This document shows, piece after piece, positions 26,980 to 35,853 of a stretch of DNA of 64,000 nt. The stretch comes from Mucilaginibacter tolerans (GTDB lineage: Bacteria; Bacteroidota; Bacteroidia; Sphingobacteriales; Sphingobacteriaceae), in assembly GCF_030519375.1 (NCBI RefSeq), contig NZ_JAUMKB010000018.1:1-64000 (forward strand), read 5' to 3'. Below the pieces are notes generated by a model that saw nothing but the letters and a program-made list of their open reading frames with translations, made no database searches and was not told where the DNA came from. Numbering within the stretch: position 1 is the stretch's first letter; every line of letters starts with the position of its first letter. The position numbers and the translations under genes were made by a program.

Positions 26980-28734
26980 ATGAAGGACATTACTAATAAA
27001 TATCACCGAATAAATAAAGTTGATGACCGCCCTCTAAACATACATTTTGATATAAAAGATGTATCCAAAAGGACTTATCAGCTTGGCCTTGCCACACTGT
27101 TTACAGGCATAGCATTATCCATTTACACCTCTTTTATAGGTCTTTATGTCTCGTCTTTTGTCAGCGCATGCTTCTGCTTTGCCATTTTGATGGTGATCTT
27201 GTTAAAGTATAATGGCGACATCGAGAACCTCACCATCTTTATCGTTACGATTGTGTGCGTCATGCTCGTTTCGACTGCAGCCATAGAGGGGCTACAATCA
27301 GGGCAATATCTTTACTTTTTCCCATTGATGATGTCTATACCTATCATCGTCGATCTGAAACAAACACAATACAAGGACTCATTTATCTATATCGGCATTA
27401 TCATTGTCTCGTTCCTTGCCTGTATACTTATAGGACATAATGTAAAACCGCTCGAGGCCTTTACGCCAAGCCAGTTGGGTAAACTTTCGTTTGTAAACAA
27501 TGTGATCGCTATTTCGTCTACCATCATATTTGCAGTATCCTATATTTTCTTCGAAAAGAAATATATTCATCAGCTTAAAGAGCAAAGTCAAAAGGTAATT
27601 GATTCCCGCACTCAATTTCTGGCTACCATGGGGCACGAGCTGCGGACACCTTTAAATGGCATCATCGGCGTTATCAATCTGATGAAACAGCAAAATCGCG
27701 ACGCCCAGCAGGATGAATATTACCAGATACTCAAATACTGCTCGGACCACATGCTGCAACAGGTAAATAATATCCTCGACTTTAATAAAATAGAAGCCGA
27801 CAAACTGGAGATTCACCCTGTTGAGTTGAACATGAAACTGTTCATGAAGAACGTAGGTATGCCGTTTATTACTTTATTCCAGGAAAAAGGCCTTGATCTG
27901 AAAATCCATATTGACCCTGAACTGGATGTGAATGTGTTGGCGGACGATGTTCGTTTGATCCAGATATTCAACAATCTGTTGTCAAATGCATTGAAATTTA
28001 CTGACAAGGGTTTTGTAAAACTGGATGTGACCTGTAAGCGTAAGGAAGATAAATTCATAGAAGTTGGTTTCAGCATTGAAGATACCGGGATCGGCATAGC
28101 CGAGAAAGATCAGAAGAAGATATTTGAAAGCTTCTGGCAGGTGTATGACCAGGACACCAAGAAGTTTATTGGCACAGGTCTTGGATTAACCATCTGCGTT
28201 CGCCTGCTAAAATTGATGGGGAGCAACCTGGTGCTTGTCAGTGAAAAAAGTAAGGGAAGTAAGTTTAGTTTCGACTTGAAACTTGATTATGCTGCATATA
28301 ATCATAAACAACTCCCCAAAAACAAGGCAGCAGAAAAAGATAATCTTGAAGGTGTAAAGCTATTGTTGGTTGAGGACAACCAGATCAATATGATGGTGGC
28401 CAAAAAAATATTGACTGGTTTTAAAGCTGAAGTTACCCCGGCATTTGATGGAGCCGAAGCATTGGCGGCATTAATAAAAGCCCCCGATTTTGATATTATC
28501 CTAATGGACTTGGAAATGCCGGTAATGGATGGATTCACAGCAATTCACGAAGTAAAAAAGCTTTATCCTGAAATTCCGGTGATTGCATTTACCGCTTCGC
28601 TGGTCGATAAAAAAATGTTGTCGGACCTTATTGATAGCGGTTTTGTGGATTGTATGCTAAAACCTTTCCAGCCGCTGCAGTTGTTGTCTGATATCAAAAA
28701 GTATCTGAGCAAACCTTTGCAACCAGTAACTTAA
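26980..28734 (+). CDS. Membrane hybrid sensor histidine kinase/response regulator
   Basis: The protein of 584 residues has an N-terminal membrane sensor of about six helices (residues 28-190), a coiled linker, a HisKA domain with His219 (MGHELRTPLNG), an HATPase domain with N, G1 and G2 motifs (NNLLSNALKF, EDTGIGIAEKD, GTGLGLTICV), and a C-terminal receiver with phospho-acceptor Asp510 (ILMDLEMPVMDG). There is no HPt or output domain, so phosphate must pass to a separate HPt protein. No partner gene is next to it. The longest frame starts at TTG 26971; I prefer the ATG at 26980 (MKDITNKYHR). Confidence 0.94.
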   Translation: MKDITNKYHRINKVDDRPLNIHFDIKDVSKRTYQLGLATLFTGIALSIYTSFIGLYVSSFVSACFCFAILMVILLKYNGDIENLTIFIVTIVCVMLVSTAAIEGLQSGQYLYFFPLMMSIPIIVDLKQTQYKDSFIYIGIIIVSFLACILIGHNVKPLEAFTPSQLGKLSFVNNVIAISSTIIFAVSYIFFEKKYIHQLKEQSQKVIDSRTQFLATMGHELRTPLNGIIGVINLMKQQNRDAQQDEYYQILKYCSDHMLQQVNNILDFNKIEADKLEIHPVELNMKLFMKNVGMPFITLFQEKGLDLKIHIDPELDVNVLADDVRLIQIFNNLLSNALKFTDKGFVKLDVTCKRKEDKFIEVGFSIEDTGIGIAEKDQKKIFESFWQVYDQDTKKFIGTGLGLTICVRLLKLMGSNLVLVSEKSKGSKFSFDLKLDYAAYNHKQLPKNKAAEKDNLEGVKLLLVEDNQINMMVAKKILTGFKAEVTPAFDGAEALAALIKAPDFDIILMDLEMPVMDGFTAIHEVKKLYPEIPVIAFTASLVDKKMLSDLIDSGFVDCMLKPFQPLQLLSDIKKYLSKPLQPVT

Positions 28735-28755
28735 TCCTATTCAACAGTTTTAACG

Positions 28756-30093
28756 CTAGCGGGTTGATTTAATGGTGACTTTCCCTGTATCCAGCGGAAA
28801 TTTTAAGCTATCTATCGGGATGGGCTGAGTGATTTTCAACTGCTGCAAAGCCAGGTAGGTTTTCTTCCAATCCACTTTATATTTTTTATACTCCGTTACC
28901 ATACTGGTAGTATCTCCTTTACCATAAAAACTAAGAATATTATTTTGTAAAGGAGGGGTAAGTGCATTAAAATTTTTTCCCTGAAGATCGAGCACCAGTG
29001 CGCTATATGTTTGATCTGCCAACCCATATTCACCCTGCAGAGTAGGCTTTCCGGTATCAAAATCTATATCAGGCAATTCGGGGTTATTGCCATTTTTTAG
29101 CCCTGTTAAAACCCTGGCATAGACTGCTAAGGTCGTGTCGAAGCTTTTGATAAACAATTTTTCAGCCACCGGGCCGGGTGGAGTAAATCTAAGCGCCTTT
29201 AGTGGACCGATCTTTGGTAAAATTTTTATAATAAACGCAGTTATTCTATTGCCGAATTTGGGTTTATCGCGCTCTTTGCCATATTGCTGGTAGTATTCTT
29301 TTCTTTTTAATTTGAAGTGAAATTTGCGGCTGGTCATTCCTGGGTTTAGCTTCTTGATATCGTTCTTTTTTAAAGCCCAGGCTGTACGGGTTAAGCTCGG
29401 CAACAGGGTGCTTACCGACCATCTAAAGGTTGAAATAGCTAAATCAAGCCTGCCATGAAAAACCTCATTCATATCCTGCCCATAAGTCAGCATAAAGGCC
29501 CTTTCCAATACTGGTTTAGCTACATTAAATCCAATAAAATCATGATAACTCTTTGATGCATAGTTCCCCCTCGACATTTGCAGCACATCAAAGGCAAATT
29601 CCATCCTGCTATGAAATATTGGGTCATCCTCGTAAGTAACCAGTTTTCCAAACTGCTGGCCAACTTTGGGATATACAATAGGTTCAGCTATGTTGGTGGC
29701 CAAAGAATGCCCGTATTCATCTGTCACGTAATGCGATATGGCACCCAGTGCAAAAGCATATTCATTTATATTTTGCGATTGGTCAACGAGGTTCTGGATA
29801 AAATCGCCAGTGCGTACATAGTGGACCAGGTTGGTAAAATAAACCACACCAAATGGGAAGTAACCCATGTCGGGCATCAAGCTACCCCCATACGCATAAG
29901 AATGTGCGATCCTTAGTTCATCATCTGTAGCATTTGGATATTTTTGTTTTAATAAAGGGACTATCGACTTGTCCCAGCTGGCATCGATAATTGCCATATG
30001 TGCAAAAACAGAAAATGCTCTTGATGAAAGCGGGAAAAATAACAGGATAAACACCGTTATTGCCAGAATATTCTTTAATGTTGGTCGCTTCAC
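28756..30093 (-). CDS. Zinc-dependent phospholipase C family protein
   Basis: The protein has an N-terminal signal or anchor (ILAITVFILLFFPLSSRAF) followed by the zinc-dependent phospholipase C-like domain: FAHMAIID, HSYAYGGSLMPDMGYFPFG, LVHYVRTGDF and AISHYVTDEYGHS supply the spaced His and Asp residues expected of zinc ligands. The C-terminal third has no recognised domain. It may hydrolyse phospholipids at the cell surface or be a structural homologue only. The longest frame starts at TTG 30138; a GTG at 30093 gives a standard basic N-region (VKRPTLKN) before the hydrophobic core and is my choice, with moderate certainty. Confidence 0.82.
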   Translation of the reverse strand: MKRPTLKNILAITVFILLFFPLSSRAFSVFAHMAIIDASWDKSIVPLLKQKYPNATDDELRIAHSYAYGGSLMPDMGYFPFGVVYFTNLVHYVRTGDFIQNLVDQSQNINEYAFALGAISHYVTDEYGHSLATNIAEPIVYPKVGQQFGKLVTYEDDPIFHSRMEFAFDVLQMSRGNYASKSYHDFIGFNVAKPVLERAFMLTYGQDMNEVFHGRLDLAISTFRWSVSTLLPSLTRTAWALKKNDIKKLNPGMTSRKFHFKLKRKEYYQQYGKERDKPKFGNRITAFIIKILPKIGPLKALRFTPPGPVAEKLFIKSFDTTLAVYARVLTGLKNGNNPELPDIDFDTGKPTLQGEYGLADQTYSALVLDLQGKNFNALTPPLQNNILSFYGKGDTTSMVTEYKKYKVDWKKTYLALQQLKITQPIPIDSLKFPLDTGKVTIKSTR

Positions 30094-30194
30094 TAGAGTA
30101 GTTAAGAGTCTGTAATACTTAATATTAAAAGCTGTCAAATTGTTTCAAAGCTGAGGGGAATTTATATATAAATTTACCGACTGCTAAGTATCCA

Positions 30195-31205
30195 ATGGAC
30201 AACATCAATATTAAAATAATTGCCGAGAAGCTAAAGCTATCTACATCTACTATATCAAGGGCATTTAACGGCAGTCCGGATATTAATAAAGATACCCGTG
30301 AGCGGATACTGGCATTTGCCAAGGAACACAATTTTTTGCCTAATCATTATGCCAGTAATTTACGGGACAAAAAGACCAAAACGCTTGCGGTGATAGTTCC
30401 CGAAATTGTGAACGATTTTTTTGCTCAGGCTATTAATGGTATTGAAGAAGTCGCCCGTAAAAAAGGTTTTTATATTCTTCTCTATCGCACCGATGATATT
30501 TTCGAAAAAGAGGTTTCTTTTATAAGCTACTTGAACAATGGTAAAGTAGATGGCATTATCATGTCGGTTTCAGGGGAAGCAAATGATCATAACTACATCA
30601 AAAAGTTGGAACAAAAACATATTCCTGTCGTGTTTTTCGACCGTGTTTATGAAGATATCGACGTGTCAAAAGTGACAACCAACGACTATGAGAGCAGTTT
30701 TTCGGCTACCGAGCACCTGATTGCCCAGGGTTGCCGCAGGGTAGCCTACCTCGTTATTAACAAGAATATCTCTATTGGTAAGGTACGTGGGCAAGGTTAC
30801 ATGGATGCGCTGGCAAAGCATCACATCGCATTCGACGATCGGTTGGTAATTGATTGCAGCCAGGATGAAAATGAAAATTATACTATCATTCAGAACGCTT
30901 TAGAAAGGGTAAAACCGGATGGTATTTTCAGTTCGGTAGAGCGACTTGCTTTGGCCACCTATCATGTTTGCAATGATATGAAAATTGATGTTCCGAATAA
31001 TCTGAAAATTATCAGCTTTTCAAGCCTGCACATTGCCCCGCTATTATGCCCACCTTTGTCAACGATTACACAACCGGCATATGAAATGGGCATAAAGGCC
31101 GCAGAGCTTTTATTTGAAGAATTGGAGAATAAAGGGCTGGATTCAACAAAAAAACACCTTGTCCTCGAATCAAAATTGTTTATTCGGCGGTCATCATCTG
31201 TTTAA
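30195..31205 (+). CDS. LacI-family transcriptional regulator
   Basis: The 336-residue protein has the N-terminal LacI helix-turn-helix (IAEKLKLSTSTISRAFNGSP at about 9-28) with hinge residues, and a periplasmic-binding-protein-like effector domain at about 60-330 (LAVIVPEIVNDFFAQAINGI; DGIIMSVSG; VFFDRVYED). Family members control sugar uptake or catabolism in response to a sugar or metabolite. No sugar genes adjoin it: the neighbours are a divergent phospholipase-like gene and a convergent nitroreductase. The target is therefore elsewhere or is the phospholipase gene across the 101-base divergent gap. Confidence 0.95.
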   Translation: MDNINIKIIAEKLKLSTSTISRAFNGSPDINKDTRERILAFAKEHNFLPNHYASNLRDKKTKTLAVIVPEIVNDFFAQAINGIEEVARKKGFYILLYRTDDIFEKEVSFISYLNNGKVDGIIMSVSGEANDHNYIKKLEQKHIPVVFFDRVYEDIDVSKVTTNDYESSFSATEHLIAQGCRRVAYLVINKNISIGKVRGQGYMDALAKHHIAFDDRLVIDCSQDENENYTIIQNALERVKPDGIFSSVERLALATYHVCNDMKIDVPNNLKIISFSSLHIAPLLCPPLSTITQPAYEMGIKAAELLFEELENKGLDSTKKHLVLESKLFIRRSSSV

Positions 31206-31212
31206 AACAAAA

Positions 31213-31238
31213 AAACGCCCCAATAAACCGGGGCGTTT
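31213..31238. terminator. Bidirectional terminator between the LacI gene and the nitroreductase gene
   Basis: AAACGCCCC pairs with GGGGCGTTT around an 8-base loop, 9 bp in all. On the minus strand it is followed by seven T and more T-rich sequence, an excellent terminator for the nitroreductase gene. On the plus strand, it ends the LacI-family gene with a short TTT tail. Confidence 0.85.
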
Positions 31239-31276
31239 CAAACTTAACAATGAACTTTAAAAACCAAAGACACTTA

Positions 31277-31906
31277 TTATATATGAATAAACATTTCCTC
31301 TTCAGGCTTACGCACTTTACTTAATTTGCTGTAAGCATCGTCTGCTGCACGGAAACCAACCGCCGCTATAACAGCAGTTGTTAATCCTTTTTCTTTTAAT
31401 CCCAGTATTTCATCAAACTGAGGTGCGCTAAAACCCTCCATAGGACAAGCATCTATACCTAATTCAGCAGCTGAAGTAAGTAACACGCCCAAAGCAATAT
31501 AAGCCTGTTTCTTAGCCCAGGTAATACGTTCCTCTTTGTTCATGCTGTTTACTTTGCCGTTGATCATTTGCTCGTAGCCTTCCAGGTTGACACGGTCTAT
31601 ACCGCGTGTTTTAGCCACATGATCTATGAGCTTTTTTACATACTGATCATCCAGATTGGTTTCGGCAGCAAAAACAATCAATTGTGAGCCATCAACAATT
31701 TGTGATTGGCCATAAGCTGCCTGCTGTAGTTTTTCGCGCGTGGCTGCATCTTCAATTACAATTATTTTATAGGACTGAACCCCGGTAGACGCAGGGGAAA
31801 GGTGAACAGCGTGGAGCAATTCTTCCAGTTGCAAAGGGGTTAACTTCTTAGTTTTATCGAATTTTTTAGTGGCATAGCGCCAGGTTAATTTTTCTATGAG
31901 TGACAT
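31277..31906 (-). CDS. NAD(P)H-dependent nitroreductase family protein
   Basis: The 209-residue protein is of the NfsB/FMN nitroreductase type: RYATKKFDKTKKL at 10-22 is the N-terminal FMN phosphate-binding region, LSPASTGVQSYKIIVIED at 35-52 the core, and ALGVLLTSAAELGIDACPMEGF at about 136-157 the conserved helix with FMN and substrate contacts. It would reduce nitro, quinone or enone compounds using FMN and NAD(P)H. It is a single gene with a -7 box 27 bases upstream and a strong terminator downstream. Confidence 0.94.
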   Translation of the reverse strand: MSLIEKLTWRYATKKFDKTKKLTPLQLEELLHAVHLSPASTGVQSYKIIVIEDAATREKLQQAAYGQSQIVDGSQLIVFAAETNLDDQYVKKLIDHVAKTRGIDRVNLEGYEQMINGKVNSMNKEERITWAKKQAYIALGVLLTSAAELGIDACPMEGFSAPQFDEILGLKEKGLTTAVIAAVGFRAADDAYSKLSKVRKPEEEMFIHI

Positions 31907-31932
31907 GACCTAATTCTTCCTAAATGTTCATA

Positions 31933-31940
31933 CAAAAATA
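31933..31940 (-). promoter_or_regulatory. -7 box (TATTTTTG) of the nitroreductase gene
   Basis: Perfect TAnnTTTG on the minus strand, ending 27 bases before the ATG at 31906. No clear -33 element. Confidence 0.4.
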
Positions 31941-31979
31941 GATGTTTAAACATTTAATTGAGTCATCCCATAGTAAACA

Positions 31980-34166
31980 CTACATCAACCCTTTGTCACG
32001 AAGTTCTTTTTGGCGTTGTTTTTCAAGGCGGCGCAGGGCACGCTTCTCCTGGCGTATTTGTTTTTTGGTCTTCCCAACAGTATCTATTTCAGGCTCTTGC
32101 TCCACCGATTTGCGAACGGTCGTATCCTTTTTACCAAATAGCCGCTGGAAGAAGTTTGGTTTTTTCTCAGGAACGGTTGGTTTATTCATTATCGCCTGCA
32201 CATTCACATCGTCGTCATCATCGTTCGTCTGTTTCATCAGGCTGTCGGCAACTGCTGTAGAGACCGGAGCAATATTCTGCCGAAGGTCTTCCCTCAATCG
32301 TACTGAATAATATCCATAGCCTGAGCTGTCTGGGTCGGTCCATTTCCGGGCGGCCATCATTTTGCCGATCAGGTTATAATAATTGATCAGGCTTGGCCTA
32401 AGTGATCCATCCGGTAGGAACGAATACAAACCTGTTTTGGGATGCGGAAGTATACTGGCGAGGTAAATCCCCTCGCCCAGCGTAAGGTTTGATGGTGATT
32501 TGCCGAAATAATACCTGGATGCCTCTCCAATACCGTAAATGTTCCTTCCCCACTCCACGATGTTGAAATAGACCTCCAGCATGCGGTCCTTCGACATCAC
32601 ATTGTTATTCTCTATCATCCACACAATCAATATCTCTTCAATCTTTCTCGATAACGTCTTCTCGCGGCTCAGAAATGCATTTTTGATCAGCTGCATGGAT
32701 ATAGTGCTTCCGCCGCGTTTAAATTTCTTCTGTTTGATATCGGTAGCAATAGAGCGCCTGATAGACTCTTCCACAAAACCATGATTGGTATAAAATGACG
32801 GATCTTCTGAAGTCATTACCGCATATTTCAGGTTGGGCGAAACATCCTCCAATGGCGTAAAATCAGGATTTTGCGGCCCAATGATCCGCGACGGCATCGG
32901 CTTTCCTTTTTCATAAGGCGTATATACAAAAGGCCGGTTTAGTCTGCCAAGATCCGTCTTGCCATACTTTACAATATTCAGGTTATCCTTTGCCAGTGCA
33001 GACTCAAACTGCACCTGGTCGGGGTTCGATGAATCCAAAAACACATGCAGGTGATATTTTACCTTACCAGTAACTTGTATGCCGTCAAACGAATCGAACA
33101 TTCCTTGCGGAAAGGAATCGAATACGTCCTGTGCATTCATCCAGTCTGAGTTTACCTTTACAGTGTATATTTTAACCGGGTAAAGCTGGTATTTGAGATA
33201 GGTTTTTACCGCGATCTTTTTAATCTTGATCAACGATGAGCTATCCAGCGATACATAATTTTTCCCCACAAACACATTGGCATCAATAGAGCCGTCCGGA
33301 ACAAGAATATCTGATGGTGACAATGCGGGGTGATTTACCAGCAGGTTTTTTACAGACCACGAGCCATATATTCTGGTAACCCCATCGCTATTTTCCACTT
33401 TCTCCAGGCGTGTGGAGATGGTATCAAAATTCACTTTCAAATGATAACGTTCTTCTACATACGGGATCTCTACCTTTTTGCCATCAGCATATAAATGAAT
33501 GTCGATGTTTTTGTCGGATGGTTGCATTTTTCCGCCAATATGCCAGGTTGCCAAAGTATCATTTACTTTGATGGTTGAACTGAGCTTGCCGTCTTTGATC
33601 ACTGCACTTTGTGCAAGCAGTTTTATTCCCGCACTGTCTTTCTTAAACGTTACCAGGAAATTTCGCAAATCGAGGTCGTCCGGAATTTTATATAAAACCT
33701 GCTTCACCAGGTTGTTGGCCAGTACTGAAAGATCGGCGCGTTCTTTCTTCTCAGTGGTATCCTTCTTTTTGAAGAGGAAATCAAAATTCTTTACGCCTTT
33801 AACATCAGTTAAGTTCAGGTGACCATTATCCAGCACTATATCAGCAAATTTAACGTTTCCAAATATGAGCGGAATAATCTTGATACTGATATCAAATTTC
33901 TTGATACTCAATAAACTATCACGTTGATCGGGCACAACTGTTATATCAGAAAATGAAACAGTGGATAACCCGGTAAAATGTGCCGCACCTATATTAATGT
34001 TTAACTTATAATCCTTTTTTGCTTTATCTTTTGCCTTAGCGATCTCCTTTTGAAGCAGTGCTTCGCGTTTGTTATAGGCAATATAACCGCCTATTAATAA
34101 AAGGATAATCAGGGAAATAGCTACGATTCCGGCTATGCGGATATATTTGGAAATAGGACGATGCAT
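31980..34166 (-). CDS. Monofunctional peptidoglycan transglycosylase with a large N-terminal AsmA-like region
   Basis: This protein of 728 residues has a short cytoplasmic N terminus, one membrane helix (about 10-28), and about 380 residues resembling AsmA-type repeats (VSFSDITVVPDQRDSLLSIK; IVLDNGHLNLTDVKGVKNFD). A GT51 transglycosylase domain follows at about 435-600 with the catalytic glutamate at about 454 (MTSEDPSFYTNHGF) and GGSTISMQLIKN, KIEEILIVWMIE and YFNIVEWGRNIYG. No penicillin-binding transpeptidase domain follows; the tail is charged and probably disordered. It polymerises lipid II in the periplasm. The long N-terminal region is unlike MtgA. The start is the ATG at 34166. Confidence 0.9.
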   Translation of the reverse strand: MHRPISKYIRIAGIVAISLIILLLIGGYIAYNKREALLQKEIAKAKDKAKKDYKLNINIGAAHFTGLSTVSFSDITVVPDQRDSLLSIKKFDISIKIIPLIFGNVKFADIVLDNGHLNLTDVKGVKNFDFLFKKKDTTEKKERADLSVLANNLVKQVLYKIPDDLDLRNFLVTFKKDSAGIKLLAQSAVIKDGKLSSTIKVNDTLATWHIGGKMQPSDKNIDIHLYADGKKVEIPYVEERYHLKVNFDTISTRLEKVENSDGVTRIYGSWSVKNLLVNHPALSPSDILVPDGSIDANVFVGKNYVSLDSSSLIKIKKIAVKTYLKYQLYPVKIYTVKVNSDWMNAQDVFDSFPQGMFDSFDGIQVTGKVKYHLHVFLDSSNPDQVQFESALAKDNLNIVKYGKTDLGRLNRPFVYTPYEKGKPMPSRIIGPQNPDFTPLEDVSPNLKYAVMTSEDPSFYTNHGFVEESIRRSIATDIKQKKFKRGGSTISMQLIKNAFLSREKTLSRKIEEILIVWMIENNNVMSKDRMLEVYFNIVEWGRNIYGIGEASRYYFGKSPSNLTLGEGIYLASILPHPKTGLYSFLPDGSLRPSLINYYNLIGKMMAARKWTDPDSSGYGYYSVRLREDLRQNIAPVSTAVADSLMKQTNDDDDDVNVQAIMNKPTVPEKKPNFFQRLFGKKDTTVRKSVEQEPEIDTVGKTKKQIRQEKRALRRLEKQRQKELRDKGLM

Positions 34167-34180
34167 CAAAAAAATTTATC

Positions 34181-34211
34181 CAAAACTAATCTAAATCTTA
34201 TGCGATACAAA
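34181..34211 (-). promoter_or_regulatory. Full consensus promoter of the transglycosylase gene
   Basis: On the minus strand TTTG (34211-34208) is followed after 19 bases by TAGTTTTG (34188-34181), matching both the -33 TTTG and -7 TAnnTTTG elements of Bacteroidota promoters. The ATG is 15 bases beyond. Confidence 0.65.
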
Positions 34212-34326
34212 CGTCAGTATCAACAAAATGTTTCTCAGCACAATTAACAATGCAAAAAGATTTTTTTTACCAACACCGATAAGCGCTTTTTATCATTAAC
34301 ATGACATAGCTTTAAGCCCTGTTTAG

Positions 34327-34334
34327 TAGCTTTG
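34327..34334 (+). promoter_or_regulatory. -7 box (TAGCTTTG) of the mrp gene
   Basis: Perfect TAnnTTTG match ending 9 bases before the ATG at 34343. A GTG that extends the reading frame (34334) overlaps the last base of this box, which argues against it as the start. Confidence 0.45.
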
Positions 34335-34342
34335 TGATTGCA

Positions 34343-35428
34343 ATGAATATAACTAAGGAACAAGTTTTATACGCTCTCGGCCATGTGGAAGAACCTGATC
34401 TGAAAAAAGACCTGGTAACCCTCAACATGATCCAGGATATCAAGATAGATGGCAACCATCTTAACTTTTCAGTTATTCTTACTACCCCGGCCTGTCCGCT
34501 AAAAGGATTGATAGAGAATGCCTGCCGTAATGCGATAGCGCATTTTATCAGTAAAGATATTGAGGTGAGCATTAATATGACCTCGCGTGTTACTACGCAA
34601 AAAAATACCGGCGTTCCCGGCGTTAAAAATATTATAGCAGTAGCATCTGGTAAAGGTGGTGTAGGAAAATCAACCGTGGCCGTAAACCTGGCATTGGGTC
34701 TTGCGCAAGCGGGTGCAAAAGTAGGATTAATTGATGCGGACATCTACGGCCCATCCATCCCTATCATGTTCGGGTTGGAAGGCGCACGGCCAAAAGCAAG
34801 TCAGGCTGATGGCAAAACCCGTATCGAGCCCATAGAGAAATATGGCATTAAATTACTGTCGATAGGTTTCTTTACTGACCCTAATCAACCCGTGCCATGG
34901 CGCGGACCGATGGTATCAACTGCTGTAAAGCAACTGTTCAACGATGCGGACTGGGGCGAGCTGGATTACCTGGTTGTCGATCTGCCGCCTGGAACAGGCG
35001 ATGTGCACATTACCGTAGCGCAGACCTTTCCGGTTACCGGCGCGGTTATTGTAACAACCCCGCAGAATGTCGCTTTAGCTGATGCCAAAAAAGGAATAGG
35101 CATGTTCCTGATGAATGCCATTAACGTACCGTTGCTCGGTATAGTAGAAAACATGTCGTATTTTATACCTGCTGAGTTACCTGAAAATAAATATTACATA
35201 TTTGGTCAGGGCGGCGGGCAAAAGCTGGCTAAACAATTGGAAGTACCATTTTTAGGAGAAATCCCATTGGTGAAAAGTATAAGCGATTCAGGTGATGCAG
35301 GGAAGCCGGTTATCCTGGATCATCAAAACCCGATGAGCGGGGCGTTTACCGAAATGGCACAAAAAGTAGCACAGCAGGTGGCCATCTATAATGCGGAAGC
35401 TAATGATAGAAAATTGGTAAATAATTAA
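34343..35428 (+). CDS. mrp: Mrp/NBP35-family Fe-S cluster carrier ATPase
   Basis: This 361-residue protein has an N-terminal MIP18/DUF59 domain (about 1-85, with TTPACPLKGLI) and a ParA-like ATPase domain with the deviant Walker A GKGGVGKSTVAVN, IDADIYGPSIP, and DLPPGTGDVH. It carries or inserts Fe-S clusters. The C-terminal CxxC pair seen in many Mrp proteins after VENMSYF is not present; the segment reads IPAELPENKYYIFG instead, which I recall as usual in Bacteroidota. A NifU-domain gene follows after 30 bases, so the pair forms a small Fe-S biogenesis operon. ATG 34343 is preferred to GTG 34334. Confidence 0.93.
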   Translation: MNITKEQVLYALGHVEEPDLKKDLVTLNMIQDIKIDGNHLNFSVILTTPACPLKGLIENACRNAIAHFISKDIEVSINMTSRVTTQKNTGVPGVKNIIAVASGKGGVGKSTVAVNLALGLAQAGAKVGLIDADIYGPSIPIMFGLEGARPKASQADGKTRIEPIEKYGIKLLSIGFFTDPNQPVPWRGPMVSTAVKQLFNDADWGELDYLVVDLPPGTGDVHITVAQTFPVTGAVIVTTPQNVALADAKKGIGMFLMNAINVPLLGIVENMSYFIPAELPENKYYIFGQGGGQKLAKQLEVPFLGEIPLVKSISDSGDAGKPVILDHQNPMSGAFTEMAQKVAQQVAIYNAEANDRKLVNN

Positions 35429-35458
35429 TAACTTTACATATAATATAAATAAGTTAAA

Positions 35459-35737
35459 ATGAGTTTATTAGATCAGGTGGAAGAAGCTTTGAATACGATT
35501 CGTCCGTATTTGGAGACTGACGGCGGGAATGTCTCGGTGGAGGAAATAACTCCTGACCATATTGTAAAATTAAAGTTACTTGGTGCCTGCGGCTCGTGCC
35601 CAATGAGCATCATGACCCTCAAGGCCGGCATCGAAGAAGCCATAAAAAAGGCGGTACCTGAGGTAAAAGGCGTAGAAGCCATCAATTTAACCGACATTGA
35701 TGATCCTAATGCTGTACTTCCGGCAAATTTGAGATAA
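35459..35737 (+). CDS. NifU C-terminal-domain (Nfu-type) Fe-S scaffold protein
   Basis: The 92-residue protein is a single NifU C-terminal domain. It contains IRPYLETDGGNVSVEEI at about 14-30 and the cluster-binding CGSCPMSIMTLKAGIEE with the CxxC at about 44-47. Dimers of this domain carry a 4Fe-4S cluster to target proteins. Its position straight after mrp supports a shared role in Fe-S delivery. The length is normal for the stand-alone form. Confidence 0.95.
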   Translation: MSLLDQVEEALNTIRPYLETDGGNVSVEEITPDHIVKLKLLGACGSCPMSIMTLKAGIEEAIKKAVPEVKGVEAINLTDIDDPNAVLPANLR

Positions 35738-35781
35738 TTGTTAAGTATTGTTAAATTGCATTAGGATTTTGTGCAATACAC

Positions 35782-35789
35782 TATTTTTG
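35782..35789 (+). promoter_or_regulatory. -7 box (TATTTTTG) before the gene at 35854
   Basis: Perfect TAnnTTTG, with TTG at 35756-35758 as a possible -33 element at a rather long spacing of 23 bases. It would give a leader of about 60 bases for the gene at 35854. Confidence 0.35.
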
Positions 35790-35853
35790 TCTGACATTTT
35801 TTGAAACTATTTCGTAAAAGTCAGGTATAAAACAAGGAAGAACCTACAACCAA

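Noticed and set aside
31942-32310. 122-codon plus-strand frame over the transglycosylase C terminus
   Set aside because: It is an antisense shadow of the charged, probably disordered tail of a strong gene; the residue pattern (Ser/Arg/Phe runs) is typical of such shadows.
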